Positions 25,401 through 35,046 of a stretch of 64,000 bases of DNA are shown here, piece after piece; position 1 is the first letter of the stretch, and every line of letters begins with the position of its first letter. The stretch is from Ampelocalamus luodianensis. Taxonomy: Eukaryota; Streptophyta; Magnoliopsida; Poales; Poaceae. The notes beneath the pieces were generated by a model. The model saw nothing but the letters and a program-made list of their open reading frames with translations, was not told the origin of the DNA and did not search any database. Location: assembly GCA_036346255.1 (NCBI GenBank), contig CM070619.1, positions 44,271,564-44,335,563 on the forward strand. Direction: 5' to 3'. Position numbers and translations under genes: made by a program.

Positions 25401-26983
25401 TCTCTCTTCTCGATCATTCAACTGCTCAACTATCAGACAAAAGAGACCTCTTCAGCACTAAAATGCCAAAGCCCTGGTGAAATGAGCACATTCAAGAACA
25501 GATTCCTAAGCACATATCTTTCATCTCCATGCCAATGAGGCCATTATACTGACGAACTATGAATGCTAACTACTCTATGTGGCCTTCACAGATACAGGTT
25601 CAAGCATTCAAACAATTGCATCATCCACAACTAACCTACTGATCAATCATCATGACAAAAGAACCTTGCTGATCATACAAACACTCACCTAAACATGCAT
25701 ACACAGCGAGACATCTCCAGACAGATCGAGGGGAAACAGTGGAAAACCGAAGGCGGCATGCTACGCCGGCAGCTAGGAGGCAGCGGTGAGCCGGCGTCGA
25801 TCTGGCGGTAGGGGCGATGGAGACGGAGCCGAGCGGCGCTGAGGGGCGGCCGAGGCGAGCTCCACCTGTAGAGACACCAAGTCATTCTTGGAGGCAATAA
25901 GACAAACACGTAGAGGGCAACAGAAGAAACCGAAGATGGCTCGGCATGAGGCGTGGAGGAGGGCGCAGCTTCGAGGCGATCGGTGGCGGTGGCGAGCTGC
26001 CGCCGCGCAGAAGACCGAGAGGGCGGCGCTTGGGGTCTTGCTCGGCCGGGAAGGTGAAGCGCAACGGCACGGCCGGGCCGAGGAGACGAAGCCGACGCAG
26101 ATCCGGCCGAGGAAGACGAGGCGCGCACGGGCGGGCGGATCTGGGCGACGGCGGTGGCGGCGGCGGCGATGACCGGCGGAGGAGAGGAGGCGCCGTGGCG
26201 GGTTCCTGGGCAGCAGAGAGGGAGTATGGAGGCGGGGAATGGCTTCCTCAAGTCGCGAGGCGCAAGGTGACGGTGGTGGCGTGCCGGAGGCGGCGCCAGA
26301 GCTGCTAGGCGACGGGGAGGCGGCGCGCGGCGGCGGGCGGCGGTGGCGAGGCGCGGGGTGCACGCGCGGCGCTCGGGTGCGGCAGCTCTGCCGGGGCCGC
26401 GGTGGACGGCAAAAGAGCACCGGCGGGCTAGGGGGAGGCGAGGAGCTGGAGATGGGGAAAGCTGGGAGGTGGCGGTGGCACCAGGTGAGGAGCGCATGGA
26501 GGGGGCGGGCTCGGCGCAGCTCGATTGGCGGGGAGGCAAGGGAATGGAAGGGAAAAGCAAGGGGTTTAGGTTAGGGTTTTGAATTGGATTTCATTTTGAC
26601 CAAATTAAAACTAGTTTGACTAGGTTGCTAAAAATAGCAATAAATTTTCAAAATTCTGAAATTTTTGTGGGTATCCTCAGTTCATTTAAGACTTAGGAAA
26701 ATTTATTTTGGTCACTTTTCATAAGCCAAAAGGTTAAAATAAATTCTTTTCAAACTTGCTTTAGTCACTTAGCTAGGATTTCCATGCACGAATTTTCCTC
26801 CGTAAATTTAACAAGGATTGTTCTAGGGTTTGACTTTAGTCAATTGAGATGTTGGTTTTTGATTTCCCACAATTCCTTTACAAGAATTATAGAATTGTTC
26901 AAAAACTTCAAGATGCAAGAAAAGTTTTAATTTCTACTCATTTTCTTAAATTTGAAACACAAGTTGAAAATGGGGATGTTACA
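22402..26983 (-). repeat. LARD 5' LTR (right copy)
   Basis: This is the near-identical partner of 15519-20073, with palindrome CTATTCGAATAG at 23176-23187, exon-like piece at 24055-24129 and the GC-rich zone 25685-26575. Differences from its mate are mostly 1-4 nt indels plus C/T changes. Its outer end is followed by the TSD GTTCT. Confidence 0.92.
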
Positions 26984-27223
26984 GTTCTCTTAGAGATTAA
27001 ATTGCAATGCAAATATGGGATGACTACAATCGTTAGTTGGACATGACCTCTCACAAAGTAGTATTGGTATTTTATGCCATTGATACTTAAATTATATGAT
27101 GTGTAAGAAGTAGTACATTTCATTTATGTGACTTGTTTTCATATTTTATGGTTGTTTCTCTTAAATATATTGTTGCACTCTTGTACTATTTGTTCATTTT
27201 AATATGATATTGTTAGTGTAGCC

Positions 27224-29222
27224 ATGGCTAAAGAAGGATCAAGGGCCTCATGGAACTTCTCATATGAGAAAGCTCTTTTCGATATACTACATGACCATAA
27301 TAACCCAAAGTTCAGAGGAAAAAATAGGTGGGTAATTGATGGTTGGAAAAGCATAGCTAGTAAATTCAATGAAAAGTTTCCAACTGCCCATTTCACAAAG
27401 AAACAAATCCAAGAAACAAAGTGGTGTGGGCTGGAATGATTCTCTGTGCATGATTGTTGCTGAACCAAGTATTTGGGATAAAATGATTCGTGTAAGACCC
27501 TTTACTCCCTATAACTAATAGTATTTTTTTGTGATGCATTTTGATACTAACTATATTGTTTTCTTGCATTCAATAGGATCATCCAAAGGTGAAGAAGTTC
27601 CACAACAAGCCATTCTCTCTCTACAACTACCTTGCAGCATTATATGAAGGTGAAGTTCAACTACATAGTTATATGAATAACTTACTAGTTTTCCTAGATC
27701 AGCTCATCCTAAGCTTTATCTATTAATGGTTATATTACACTTTTAATACGGTGAACAACTTACTTATTTTATCTGTTCATAGGCTGTGCTAATAGAACCA
27801 TCAAATTGCCTCAAGGGGGTACCTGTCTTTCTAGTAGCTGGTCATATGTTCCTTGGGTTGAAAGCTCTTATCCAGTCTTTGCATTGCCATACACCTGATA
27901 CGGTAAGGGTGAGCTTACATCAGTTGAAGCTGCATCAACGACCTGCTCATTTTCATATTTATACCTAGGAACAAGAATTTTTACATATGGTTAACATCTA
28001 ACCCAAAGAAATATAAGCAACTGACTTAGTAAGATTTAATAAAACTAGAAAAGGAAGTTTAGAACACATGTCGAGTAACAAAATGTCGACTAACAAAAAT
28101 CAATAGAAGTTTAGAAAAGGGTTTCTCATTTAAAATGCAATATAGTATTTCCTTCAAACATGGTAAAGGATACAACTACTTATTTGTTTTGCAAAGGTAA
28201 ATTAATTCCCCAATCAGAAACTACACAAGAATGATCCAGAAGTCATGAAAGAATATTGTCGATAGAATCAACACTATGTGGGAGGAAAATCTAAGCTTCA
28301 ACTGCCCATTCTAACTTCTATATGTATTATGTGCCAATTACCATCCAATATTGTATATATCAATCACCTCAAAGAAATATATTGTATCAAAAATTTGATT
28401 TGAGTAAAATGGTACTCATAAGCTGAGTCATTGATGCATGCCAGTGGGCTCATAAGCTAAGGGATACTTCCAATAGATGAAAATTTGAGGAATGAAACTT
28501 TTATTTGATCAACAACTAAAACTCTAGCAGTAGGTTTGTGTTTTTGTGATGTCCCTGTTCATAATTGGTTTGATCAACCACTGAATACTTTTATTAATTC
28601 CATCTATCTTTTTTGTGTGTATGTTTGTCCAAGATCATTTACATGTTCATTTGGAAACTGAAATTATAATTGTGGAAAATAATCCTTTTGTAATTGCTTA
28701 TACGGAAATAGGGAGTACAACAACGGGAGATTTGAATTTCATATCAATTGAACAAGTGGAGCCTCCAACTGATCAAGTTATCCCCAATGACAATGATGCC
28801 CACAATGTTGGCTTAAATCTGTTTTCTATAAATCTGGAAGGTCAAGAGACATCTAGTTCTCATATAGAAGCCGATGAAATGGAACGTGCTCCTTCTGCTT
28901 CGTTTGGATAGAAAGGAGATGATAATGGGAAAAAGCAAAAGCAAAGTCAAATTGCCGGGGTCCTTGAGAGCTACTTGGACTTCAAGGAGGAGCAAACCAA
29001 AAAAAATTGCCGAAGAACTAAATAAAACAACAAGACATAGTCAAAGTAATGAGTTTTCTATTGGGAAGTGTGTTGCTGCACTACAATCAATTGAAGACCT
29101 AACAGATATGGAGAAGGCAAAGGCACTACGACTCTTCAAATGTGAGGTGAATAGATAAATTTTTATCAACACCAAGAACCCAAGAAATCAATTGCTTTGG
29201 ATTAAAAGCGAAATTGCTCCAT
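27224..29222 (+). pseudogene. Harbinger Myb/SANT-like partner ORF (broken)
   Basis: PIF/Harbinger elements encode a second protein with a Myb/SANT-like DNA-binding domain that helps the transposase enter the nucleus and bind the ends. Exon 1 starts at the ATG at 27224 with RASWNFSYEKALFDILHDHN and continues through GWKSIASKFNEKFP. An internal deletion near 27418 joins KKQIQE to GVGWNDSLCMIVAEP in another frame. A later exon is 27577-27649 (DHPKVKKFHNKPFSLYNYLA). The C-terminal exon (about 28630-29222) has a stop at 28909, a shift in A-rich sequence near 28998 and a stop at 29155, then NEFSIGKCVAALQSIEDLTD and FKCEVNR. Confidence 0.8.
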
Positions 29223-29233
29223 AAGTAAGTTGT

Positions 29234-29399
29234 CTTGCTTGTTGGATAGTATTCAATTAGCTTGCTGTTTCATTGTATTAACCATCTCTTCGGCTGTTTC
29301 TTGCTGTTTCAATTAGCTTGCTTGTTGGATAGTATTCAATTAGCTTGTAGTTTCATTTTATTAACCATCTCTTCGGCTGTTTCTTGTTGTTTCAATTAG
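29234..29399 (+). repeat. 83-bp tandem repeat, two copies plus a partial
   Basis: Units start at 29234 and 29317 with CTTGCTTGTTGGATAGTATT and run through ACCATCTCTTCGGCTGTTTC. A partial third copy of the first 30 bases lies at about 29457-29487. It lies in the 3' non-coding part of the Harbinger element. Confidence 0.85.
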
Positions 29400-30119
29400 C
29401 AACAGAAAAACTGAAACCATATTTGCATCCTAGCTACTCTCTAGTTTTCATAAGTTGTCTTGTTTGTTGGATAGTATTCAATTAGTGATACTCTCTAGTT
29501 TCACTGGAACAAATATTGTTCCTATTTTTGTAGGTTATAAACATGGGACATGTATCATTTTGCTGTTGTATGTTTAGTTAAAAGGTATCCATCTTTTATG
29601 CTGAAGATTAGTCTTGTATTGTCCAAAAGAATTGGATTCGTATGGTTAATTTGATGTTGTATATATGCTGAAGGTCAAGAGGTTGAAACAAGTTGCGGAG
29701 AAGCCACTGCATGGAAGAGAGTTGCAGATCAATCTAACAAGGAAGTAATCAACATGGAAGAGAGTTGTAGATTAGACTAACAAGGAAGCCCTATTTTGGT
29801 TGTGGGTTCTAGACATGTCATATTAGAATGTTAGATGATCATATTTCTAGCCTCAGGAACTTGTAGGAATGATATGTATATTTCTTCCTTTTTCTGGGGT
29901 AGTTGAAAGTTTGCTGAATGAGATGGTGGTCATAGAATTTAGTTTATTTATGGTTGCTATTGCATAAGATTCATGGCTTTTTAATGGCTTTTTATGATCA
30001 TTGTATGTAATTATATATTTTGTTTGGATTTTCTTTGATTTTCCCGTGCTATCTGCAATATTTTGATTTTTCCTGACCATTTTTGATTTTTTTTTATTTT
30101 TTTGGGTTTTTTATTTTTT

Positions 30120-30282
30120 AAATGCCCGGGATTTCCTACCCCTATTGTTTGCAAACGGTCGAAGGGAATTTTCCATTGGTGGGAGTATTTTCCCTGGGGT
30201 GGAGGGGGTTCCATCTGTCCCAAAAAAATCCTTGTGGGTATTTACTTCCCTAGGTCCCCCCTTGCATCCAAATAAGCCCTTA
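30120..30282 (+). repeat. Right terminus of the Harbinger element
   Basis: Read inward on - from 30279 the end is GGGCTTATTTGGATGCAAGG, matching the usual GGGC-(T)TGTTTGGATGCA start of grass PIF/Tourist ends. The next three bases, TTA at 30280-30282, fit the 3-bp target. The matching left end was not found in the window. Confidence 0.7.
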
Positions 30283-30581
30283 AGGATCTAAACAAATCCT
30301 ATCTTTGCAAGCAAGTAATCGTAGCTGCCATCTACTGTGGCGCGTTCAAGCATGTTGGGCTGCATCTGGCACACGCAAGTCTTGCGTTGGCTCTACTGCT
30401 GCCCAACCATGACAGTAATAGCTAGCAATTGGGAAGATGGAGAATTGCAAACGGTTATATTCATGCTAAGATGTAAAATTTTCCCTATAAGACATTATTT
30501 GCAACAATGCGGTGTAGTATGTATAGTATAATTTATAGAGTTTTCTTTGTGATGATAATACGTGGAGTTCTAATATTTTAA

Positions 30582-31095
30582 GCGAAAAATCCATAAACAC
30601 CCTCGTAAGTCACCTGCTTTTTCATTTTGCCGCCCATATCTAATTATCTTTTACTTTGACCTCCATAAGTTAAGTTGGTGTGTAAAGAATCACTCAAGCC
30701 GCATGTTAGCACTATTTCTCGTGGTTTTCATTATCTTCGATTCTTGCTTCAGTGATGTCAATACTTATTTCAATGATGTTAACACTTATTTCAATTATTT
30801 GGGTGATTTCATTACTTGTGATTCACATTTCATTAATATTGTTTCAATGATGAAATCATGTATTACAAATACCAAAATCAAATCATTGAAACAAGTATTG
30901 ATATCACTTAAATAAGTACTAAAATCATTGAAACAAGATCCAAAGACAACTAAACCCACGAGAAAACAATGTGAACATGCGACTTAGGGGACATTTGCAA
31001 GCCAACTTAACTTATGGGGGGAAAGTAAACGAAAATGAGATACGGGGGGCAAATTAAAAAACAGATGACTTACATGGGTGTCTATGGATTTTCCT
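30582..31095. mobile_element. Mutator-like MITE, 514 bp, 9-bp TSD ATATTTTAA
   Basis: The two ends are inverted copies over roughly 100 bp or more: left GCGAAAAATCCATAAACACC, right (on -) AGGAAAATCCATAGACACC. Identical 9-bp direct repeats ATATTTTAA lie at 30573-30581 and 31096-31104. The interior continues the inverted symmetry (repeated TTTCAATGAT/ATCATTGAAA), so the whole element can fold into a long hairpin. There is no transposase; the 70-codon frame at 30703-30915 is part of the palindrome. Confidence 0.85.
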
Positions 31096-31104
31096 ATATT
31101 TTAA

Positions 31105-31447
31105 AAGTCAACATATTCATTTTTAAATAAAATAAAGTAGATAAAAATACAATAGCATATATGTATTATAATCTATACTTAGACTTACACTTCAACTTGT
31201 GCCATTTAAGTTTAATAAATTTTGGAAACACATATGCTAAATTTGAAAGTCCTATTCTACAAAATTGTTTAAATTGGAATATTTGATTTCATATTATCGG
31301 GATTGGGATATCAATCTAGACCATCTATGTATACCACACTCTTCCTATGATCAGTAGCTAGTGCACACACACAACATGGTTTCATCACACTAATACATTT
31401 AAGTAAAATATAGTACTTCGATGGTATAAGGTGGGAGCATATCTAGT
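31105..31447. other. No gene; AT-rich spacer
   Basis: The 343 bp between the two Mutator-like MITEs is AT-rich and shows no frame, repeat or terminal structure that I can support. Confidence 0.6.
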
Positions 31448-31456
31448 GAAAATGAG

Positions 31457-31830
31457 GAATTTTTTTTATTAATTAATCCTTTTTAAAATTTAATTTTAAA
31501 GCTAACCCCCGACGCACTTTATTTCCAATTCTGACTCCTTTGGTCACGCCACCATCCGTGGCATGACAAAAAGAACACTGTCATGCCAGCCCGTTTCTAA
31601 ACAAACTCTTGTCACGCCATGGGTGGTGGCGTGACAGTGTTGTTTGGTCACGTCACCACCAGTGACGTGATAAAAAATGCATTTTTGCAGACTTATCCTA
31701 TGGCGCGACAGTGTTGTTTTGTCACGCCATGGATGGTGGTGTGACCAAAGGGGTCAGAATTGGAAATAAAGTTCATCGGGGGTTAACTTTAAAATTAAAT
31801 TTAAAAAAGGATTAATTAATAAAAAAGTTC
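31457..31830. mobile_element. Second Mutator-like MITE, 374 bp, TSD GAAAATGAG
   Basis: It starts GAATTTTTTTTATTAATTAA and ends with the inverse, TTAATTAATAAAAAAGTTC. The inverted symmetry extends through ATTTAATTTTAAAG, TTTATTTCCAATTCTGA and the GGTCACGCCACCATCC blocks, about 130 bp per arm. Perfect 9-bp direct repeats GAAAATGAG lie at 31448-31456 and 31831-31839. The middle holds several GTCACGCCA/TGGCGTGAC copies. Confidence 0.87.
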
Positions 31831-31839
31831 GAAAATGAG

Positions 31840-32356
31840 CTAACTATTGAAAATCTAAAAAATTCTATTATAAACCATAGGATCCTAGACCAATGTACAA
31901 GATTGGATCTAGATGTCCTCCCCACCACTTGAAACCAACTTTACAAAAAAAAAAAAACTACGTACATTTTACCTTGATGGCTTGACCCTTCTATCCTCTT
32001 TCCCTTTTCCACATCCCGCTCATTCCATCTAAATCATAGCTCACTTCTACCCCCTCTCTCACTCGAGCACCACGACAACGAGAAACCAGACGACTCCCAA
32101 CGACCACGCCTTCCTTGTCACCCTCGAAGTGTCCCTCCCCTATCTTTACTCTTGGGTTTCCCAGCTCGCCCAATTTGAGGCAAATATTGGTGTCTACTTG
32201 GGGCTAGGGTTTGCGGCGGCATTGGTAGATCCGATTTGGAGGCCAAATCAATGTGGGTTTCCTCCCTTTTGCTTCCTCTCCTTCCTTCTCCTGCTTTGCA
32301 TTTTTTTTACACCGTTTGACCTTCACTTGCAGTGAAGTTGACACATGTATGTAATA
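31840..32356. other. No gene recognised
   Basis: Pyrimidine-rich sequence (31980-32130) is followed by a frame at 32129-32335 containing 'GGGGCTAGGGTTTGCGGCGG', which looks like a transcript leader. I see no domain, terminal repeat or TSD. Confidence 0.4.
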
Positions 32357-33841
32357 CATAGTTATTAAGTCATAAGTTGAGTCGAGTCGCCGTAGGGCTG
32401 ACTTGCCGACTTGCGCGACTAATCTGGACTATACACCAAAAATTCTAGCTGACTAGCACACTTTGTTGTTGTAAGTTCTAGGCTTATAGCAACAATTAAA
32501 AACATGTATATGTACTATTTGGCATCAAATAAAGAGGAGAACACATATGCAAGGTCATGAGCTGATTTCTTACCTTTTTAGCCCAAAATCTCTTTCTCGG
32601 CGAATCTATTTTTTGAAATTGAGTGGCAATACCCTGAAATTTTGAAGGAAAGAGAGCAATCTGAAATTTTGAAGGAAAGAGAGCAATGAGCAATAGCATA
32701 ACAACTTAGTGGTAGACATAAAAGCAAACTTGAACAATACAGTAATCAAATGACCATTCGATAACTAAATAAACATTAGGATAGCAAGTTACCATCTTAC
32801 CACCATGTATGCACATTGCGAAGACTTGAACAATGGGACAAGTAAAAAAATGACAGTGAACAGCCACATAGCAAGTAAAATGACATTACGAACATTAAAT
32901 GGGGTAGCAAATTAGCATAAGTGCATAACTAAGCAACAAGTTCTTAACGACAATGACAATAAAATATTAGGACAAAAAGTTCTTAAGTTCGAATAGAGCA
33001 AAAGTAAGCCCCAAAGTCCAAAGTCCAAAGTCCAAAGTAAAAACTCCAAAACATCCTCTCATCAAATCCACCTCAAATTAGTCATCCAAGTCGAAGTCAT
33101 CCATGTTAAGCGAGCCATTGTTGTCACCGCTTGATCCATCATCGCCGTCATGTGGACTACTTGCTAGACTCTTGCCATAATCATCCTCAACATCTTCATC
33201 ATCCTCAGCCCTAGACTCCCAAAGTGTTTCTTCTTCCTCCTAATTGTTCTTTTCAACTTCGGGCTCCTCCTCCTCCACCACCGCACCTTTTTTTGTGTCG
33301 CCGAGCATAGGCTTTTATCACATGGTTAGTTGTAGCACCAAGTCCTTGACTTTGAGCTTTCTTGGGTGGACCATGACTCCGAAGGTTGTGTATACCGCCC
33401 GCTGATGCACCAGCGGCTTCATCAATTTGAGCACCAGTAAGATCTTCCCCTTCATGGACCTTTTCGGTGTTCTTGTCAACCCACTCATTCTCCCAATCAA
33501 ACTCCTCTAGGACCAATGGGTTAGATCTCTTTCCTTTAGACCCTTCCTCATGCAACTTTTGGAACCTATTTTACATCCTCTGGTTGTATGAAATATACAC
33601 CAATTTGTTCAATATTTTGTGCTCTAACTGGTTCCTTTTCTTGGTGTGAATTTGAAAAGTAAAGACAACAAAGAAAATTAGTAATTAGCAAATCATCTCA
33701 AAGCTCATAGTCTTCATGAATATGTAGTAGGTGAGATGCTATATACTTAGTTACTTACAAACTCAAATGTACTCCAATTTTGCTCACATCCAGAGGCCGA
33801 GGCACAAAGACTAACAATGCGCTTTGCTAAAGATTGGAGCT
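32357..33841 (-). mobile_element. hAT element, 3' part, cut by the Tat element
   Basis: The left edge reads CATAGTTATTAAGTC followed by GAGTCG/GACTTGCC/GCGCGACT short repeats, which resembles the terminal and subterminal layout of plant hAT elements. Transposase C-terminal sequence follows on -. The element stops abruptly at 33841, where the Tat LTR begins. The preceding 5 bp, GAGCT, should be its target copy. The other half of the hAT was not recognised right of 51002. Confidence 0.55.
33078..33840 (-). pseudogene. hAT transposase, C-terminal dimerisation part
   Basis: hAT transposases cut out and reinsert the element, and their C-terminus mediates dimerisation. On - the first piece (33840 to about 33760) reads LAKRIVSLCASASGCEQNWS, the conserved CASSSGCERNWS.F block. 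An intron-like gap with GTAAGT follows, then IHTKKRNQLEHKILNKLVYI and a stop within the M-N block. FQKLHEEGSKGKRSNPLVLE and FDWENEW come next, with a GAG acidic tail ending DDFDLDD at the stop 33078-33080. Stops near 33240 and 33570 show decay. Confidence 0.82.
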
Positions 33842-34627
33842 TGTCGGTGTTTTAGAACCGATCTTACGTAAAGATTGTTTGATTCGGGGGGTCTCCACAA
33901 TTGATCACGCAGACGAAAGAGACACAGGGATTTTTATACAGGTTCGGGCCTTCTCAGGTGAGAATAACAACCCTACTCATGTGTGTGTTGTATTGGGTAT
34001 CTGGATTACAATCAGCGGAAGGTATTACCCTAATGCTGCTACTGACTGTCCTTCCAAAAAAGCCTCTCTCCCCTCACTATCTTTAAAAGATACCTATTTA
34101 TACTATGCTGTTGGAGCGATTGTCGTTCTAGGCCAATTAGGCGCTCATTAGTGCGTAATAATGAGAGTAATTATCGGGGTAGTAACCCCCCCCACGTTAT
34201 TCAACGGTTATCAGTTAGAGATAGTGGGGAATTATCTGTAGTTATTTCGAGTATAACTACATAATTTGACTGCTCAGATCTCACTAGTAAATGGGCCTTC
34301 TGACGAGTGGACCTAGCTAATTGTGAGGATGTCGTAGCAGGACTAGTCGTAGCAGAGCTAATCGTAGCAGAACTTACGATTAGGGGGTAGTCGTAGAAAG
34401 AGCTTACGACTAGTACTGGTCGTAGAAAAGACTTACGACAGGACGTAATCGTAACAGGACTTACGATTACAACATAGTCATAGAAATACTTACAACTAGG
34501 GGGGTGGTCGTAGAAGAGCTTACGACCACCTAACTTACTCCTCCCTTATAACATATAGGGGTATACCATGTGACGTCATATTACATGATTCTGGAATAAT
34601 AAAATGAGGATTATCATATCCTCGTCA
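33842..34627 (-). repeat. Tat element 3' LTR, 786 bp, complete
   Basis: On - it begins TGACGAGGATATGA after the polypurine tract and ends AAACACCGACA. It aligns with 50328-51002 over the first 660 bp as read on +. The half near the polypurine tract carries six palindromic TCGTA/TACGA units (34359-34529). Confidence 0.9.
34359..34529. repeat. Array of six TCGTA...TACGA palindromes (LTR)
   Basis: Six units in 171 bp (34359-34382, 34388-34412, 34417-34440, 34445-34470, 34475-34498, 34504-34529) each have an 8-13-nt arm, a loop of about 8 nt (AGAAxAGCT-like) and the inverse arm. Outer arm bases vary in matched pairs: TAATCGTA with TACGATTA, TAGTCGTA with TACGACTA, TGGTCGTA with TACGACCA. One unit (34475-34498) has imperfect arms. 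Confidence 0.9.
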
Positions 34628-34645
34628 TCTAGCCCCCCAGCTTCA
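34628..34645 (-). promoter_or_regulatory. Tat element polypurine tract
   Basis: On - the bases just outside the LTR start read GAAGCTGGGGGGCTAGA, a purine-rich tract in the place expected for plus-strand priming. Confidence 0.75.
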
Positions 34646-34808
34646 AGTGAAAATAATTTACTTGGTTGAGGAGTCATAGATGATCTTATGATCACTAGGA
34701 GATTTGTAGGAAAAAAACGTTGAAGGAAAAACTCTTCAACATGCATTTCTCTCGACCAGAAATATGCTTTGGTCGAGGTAATTTGTTGGAAATCTCACGA
34801 TTATAAGG

Positions 34809-34832
34809 TAGTCGTAGAAAATCTTACGACTT
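34809..34832. repeat. Single TCGTA/TACGA palindrome upstream of the antisense gene
   Basis: TAGTCGTAGAAAATCTTACGACT lies between the LTR and the antisense promoter, with a degenerate AATCGT/ATGATC copy about 10 nt later. Confidence 0.75.
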
Positions 34833-35038
34833 TAGAGTAATCGTGGCCTTATGATCGGAAGCAAATCTTTTCCGATCGGCATTTATTTTGATCCGAAGGT
34901 CAAGAAGGTAATTTCACTTGAGGTGTGAAAAGGGTTTCGGTTCTTTCAAACGGGCAGATTAAAAATCTGTCCGTTTGAGCAATTCCCAAAGCGGTGGGAA
35001 CCGTTGGGCTTCCACAGCGTTTCGTTTCAAGCACACAG

Positions 35039-35046
35039 TTATAAAA
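35039..35046 (+). promoter_or_regulatory. TATA box of the antisense gene
   Basis: TTATAAAA lies 147 nt upstream of the ATG at 35193. It is followed by a pyrimidine-rich leader ('CTCATCTCCTCCGCCGCC') and a good start context (GAGAAAATGGC). This places a promoter inside the element, facing against the genomic transcript. Confidence 0.6.

Larger units (their letters stand above)
15519..26983 (-). mobile_element. Complete LARD-type LTR retrotransposon, TSD GTTCT
   Basis: Two direct LTRs of 4555 and 4582 bp bracket a 2328-bp internal region. Direct repeats GTTCT lie at 15514-15518 and 26984-26988. On - the order is LTR, PBS for initiator tRNA-Met, non-coding internal region, polypurine tract, LTR. 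No gag or pol frame exists apart from a chromodomain relic beside the polypurine tract, so it must have been moved by another element's proteins. Very long LTRs with a short non-coding interior fit the LARD class. The LTR pair is clearly similar, but with many small differences. Confidence 0.92.
15240..27045 (+). pseudogene. Harbinger-type DDE transposase, C-terminal remains
   Basis: The first piece (about 15310-15430) reads DYADYKELFNHRHALLCNHI then ERAIGVLKKRF, the conserved C-terminal block of PIF/Harbinger transposases. Immediately after ILKT the reading jumps to VPEGDNNYQ, so the segment that normally carries the last catalytic region is deleted. The frame is cut after NVGSS by the LARD at 15519 and resumes at 26984 with a tail resembling IAMQ.WDDYNR, ending about 27045. 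The transposase would cut and join element ends; this copy cannot. Confidence 0.72.
15240..30279 (+). mobile_element. Decayed PIF/Harbinger element, split by a LARD
   Basis: Seen in order: a piece of a Harbinger DDE transposase, the tail of that protein after the LARD, a Myb/SANT-like partner ORF, and a right terminus reading 'CTTGCATCCAAATAAGCCC' followed by TTA (30280-30282). Two ORFs (transposase and Myb-like) and a 3-bp TTA/TAA target are family hallmarks. I found no left terminal repeat; the 5' transposase exons are missing to the left of 15240. The LARD accounts for 11465 bp of the span. Confidence 0.75.

Noticed and set aside
25685..26560. Open frame of 291 codons on - (and matching long frames at 18782-19626).
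   Set aside because: It lies in the GC-rich zone of the LARD LTR; the protein is Pro/Arg/Ser/Ala-rich without domain, and the two LTR copies disagree in frame through small indels. Treated as compositional.
30703..30915. 70-codon frame on +.
   Set aside because: It is part of the inverted repeat of the Mutator-like MITE, so coding is unlikely.
34359..34529. Regular repeats with palindromes suggested a CRISPR-like array.
   Set aside because: Spacing is irregular and short, the units vary, and the context is a plant LTR; CRISPR is not expected in a nuclear genome.
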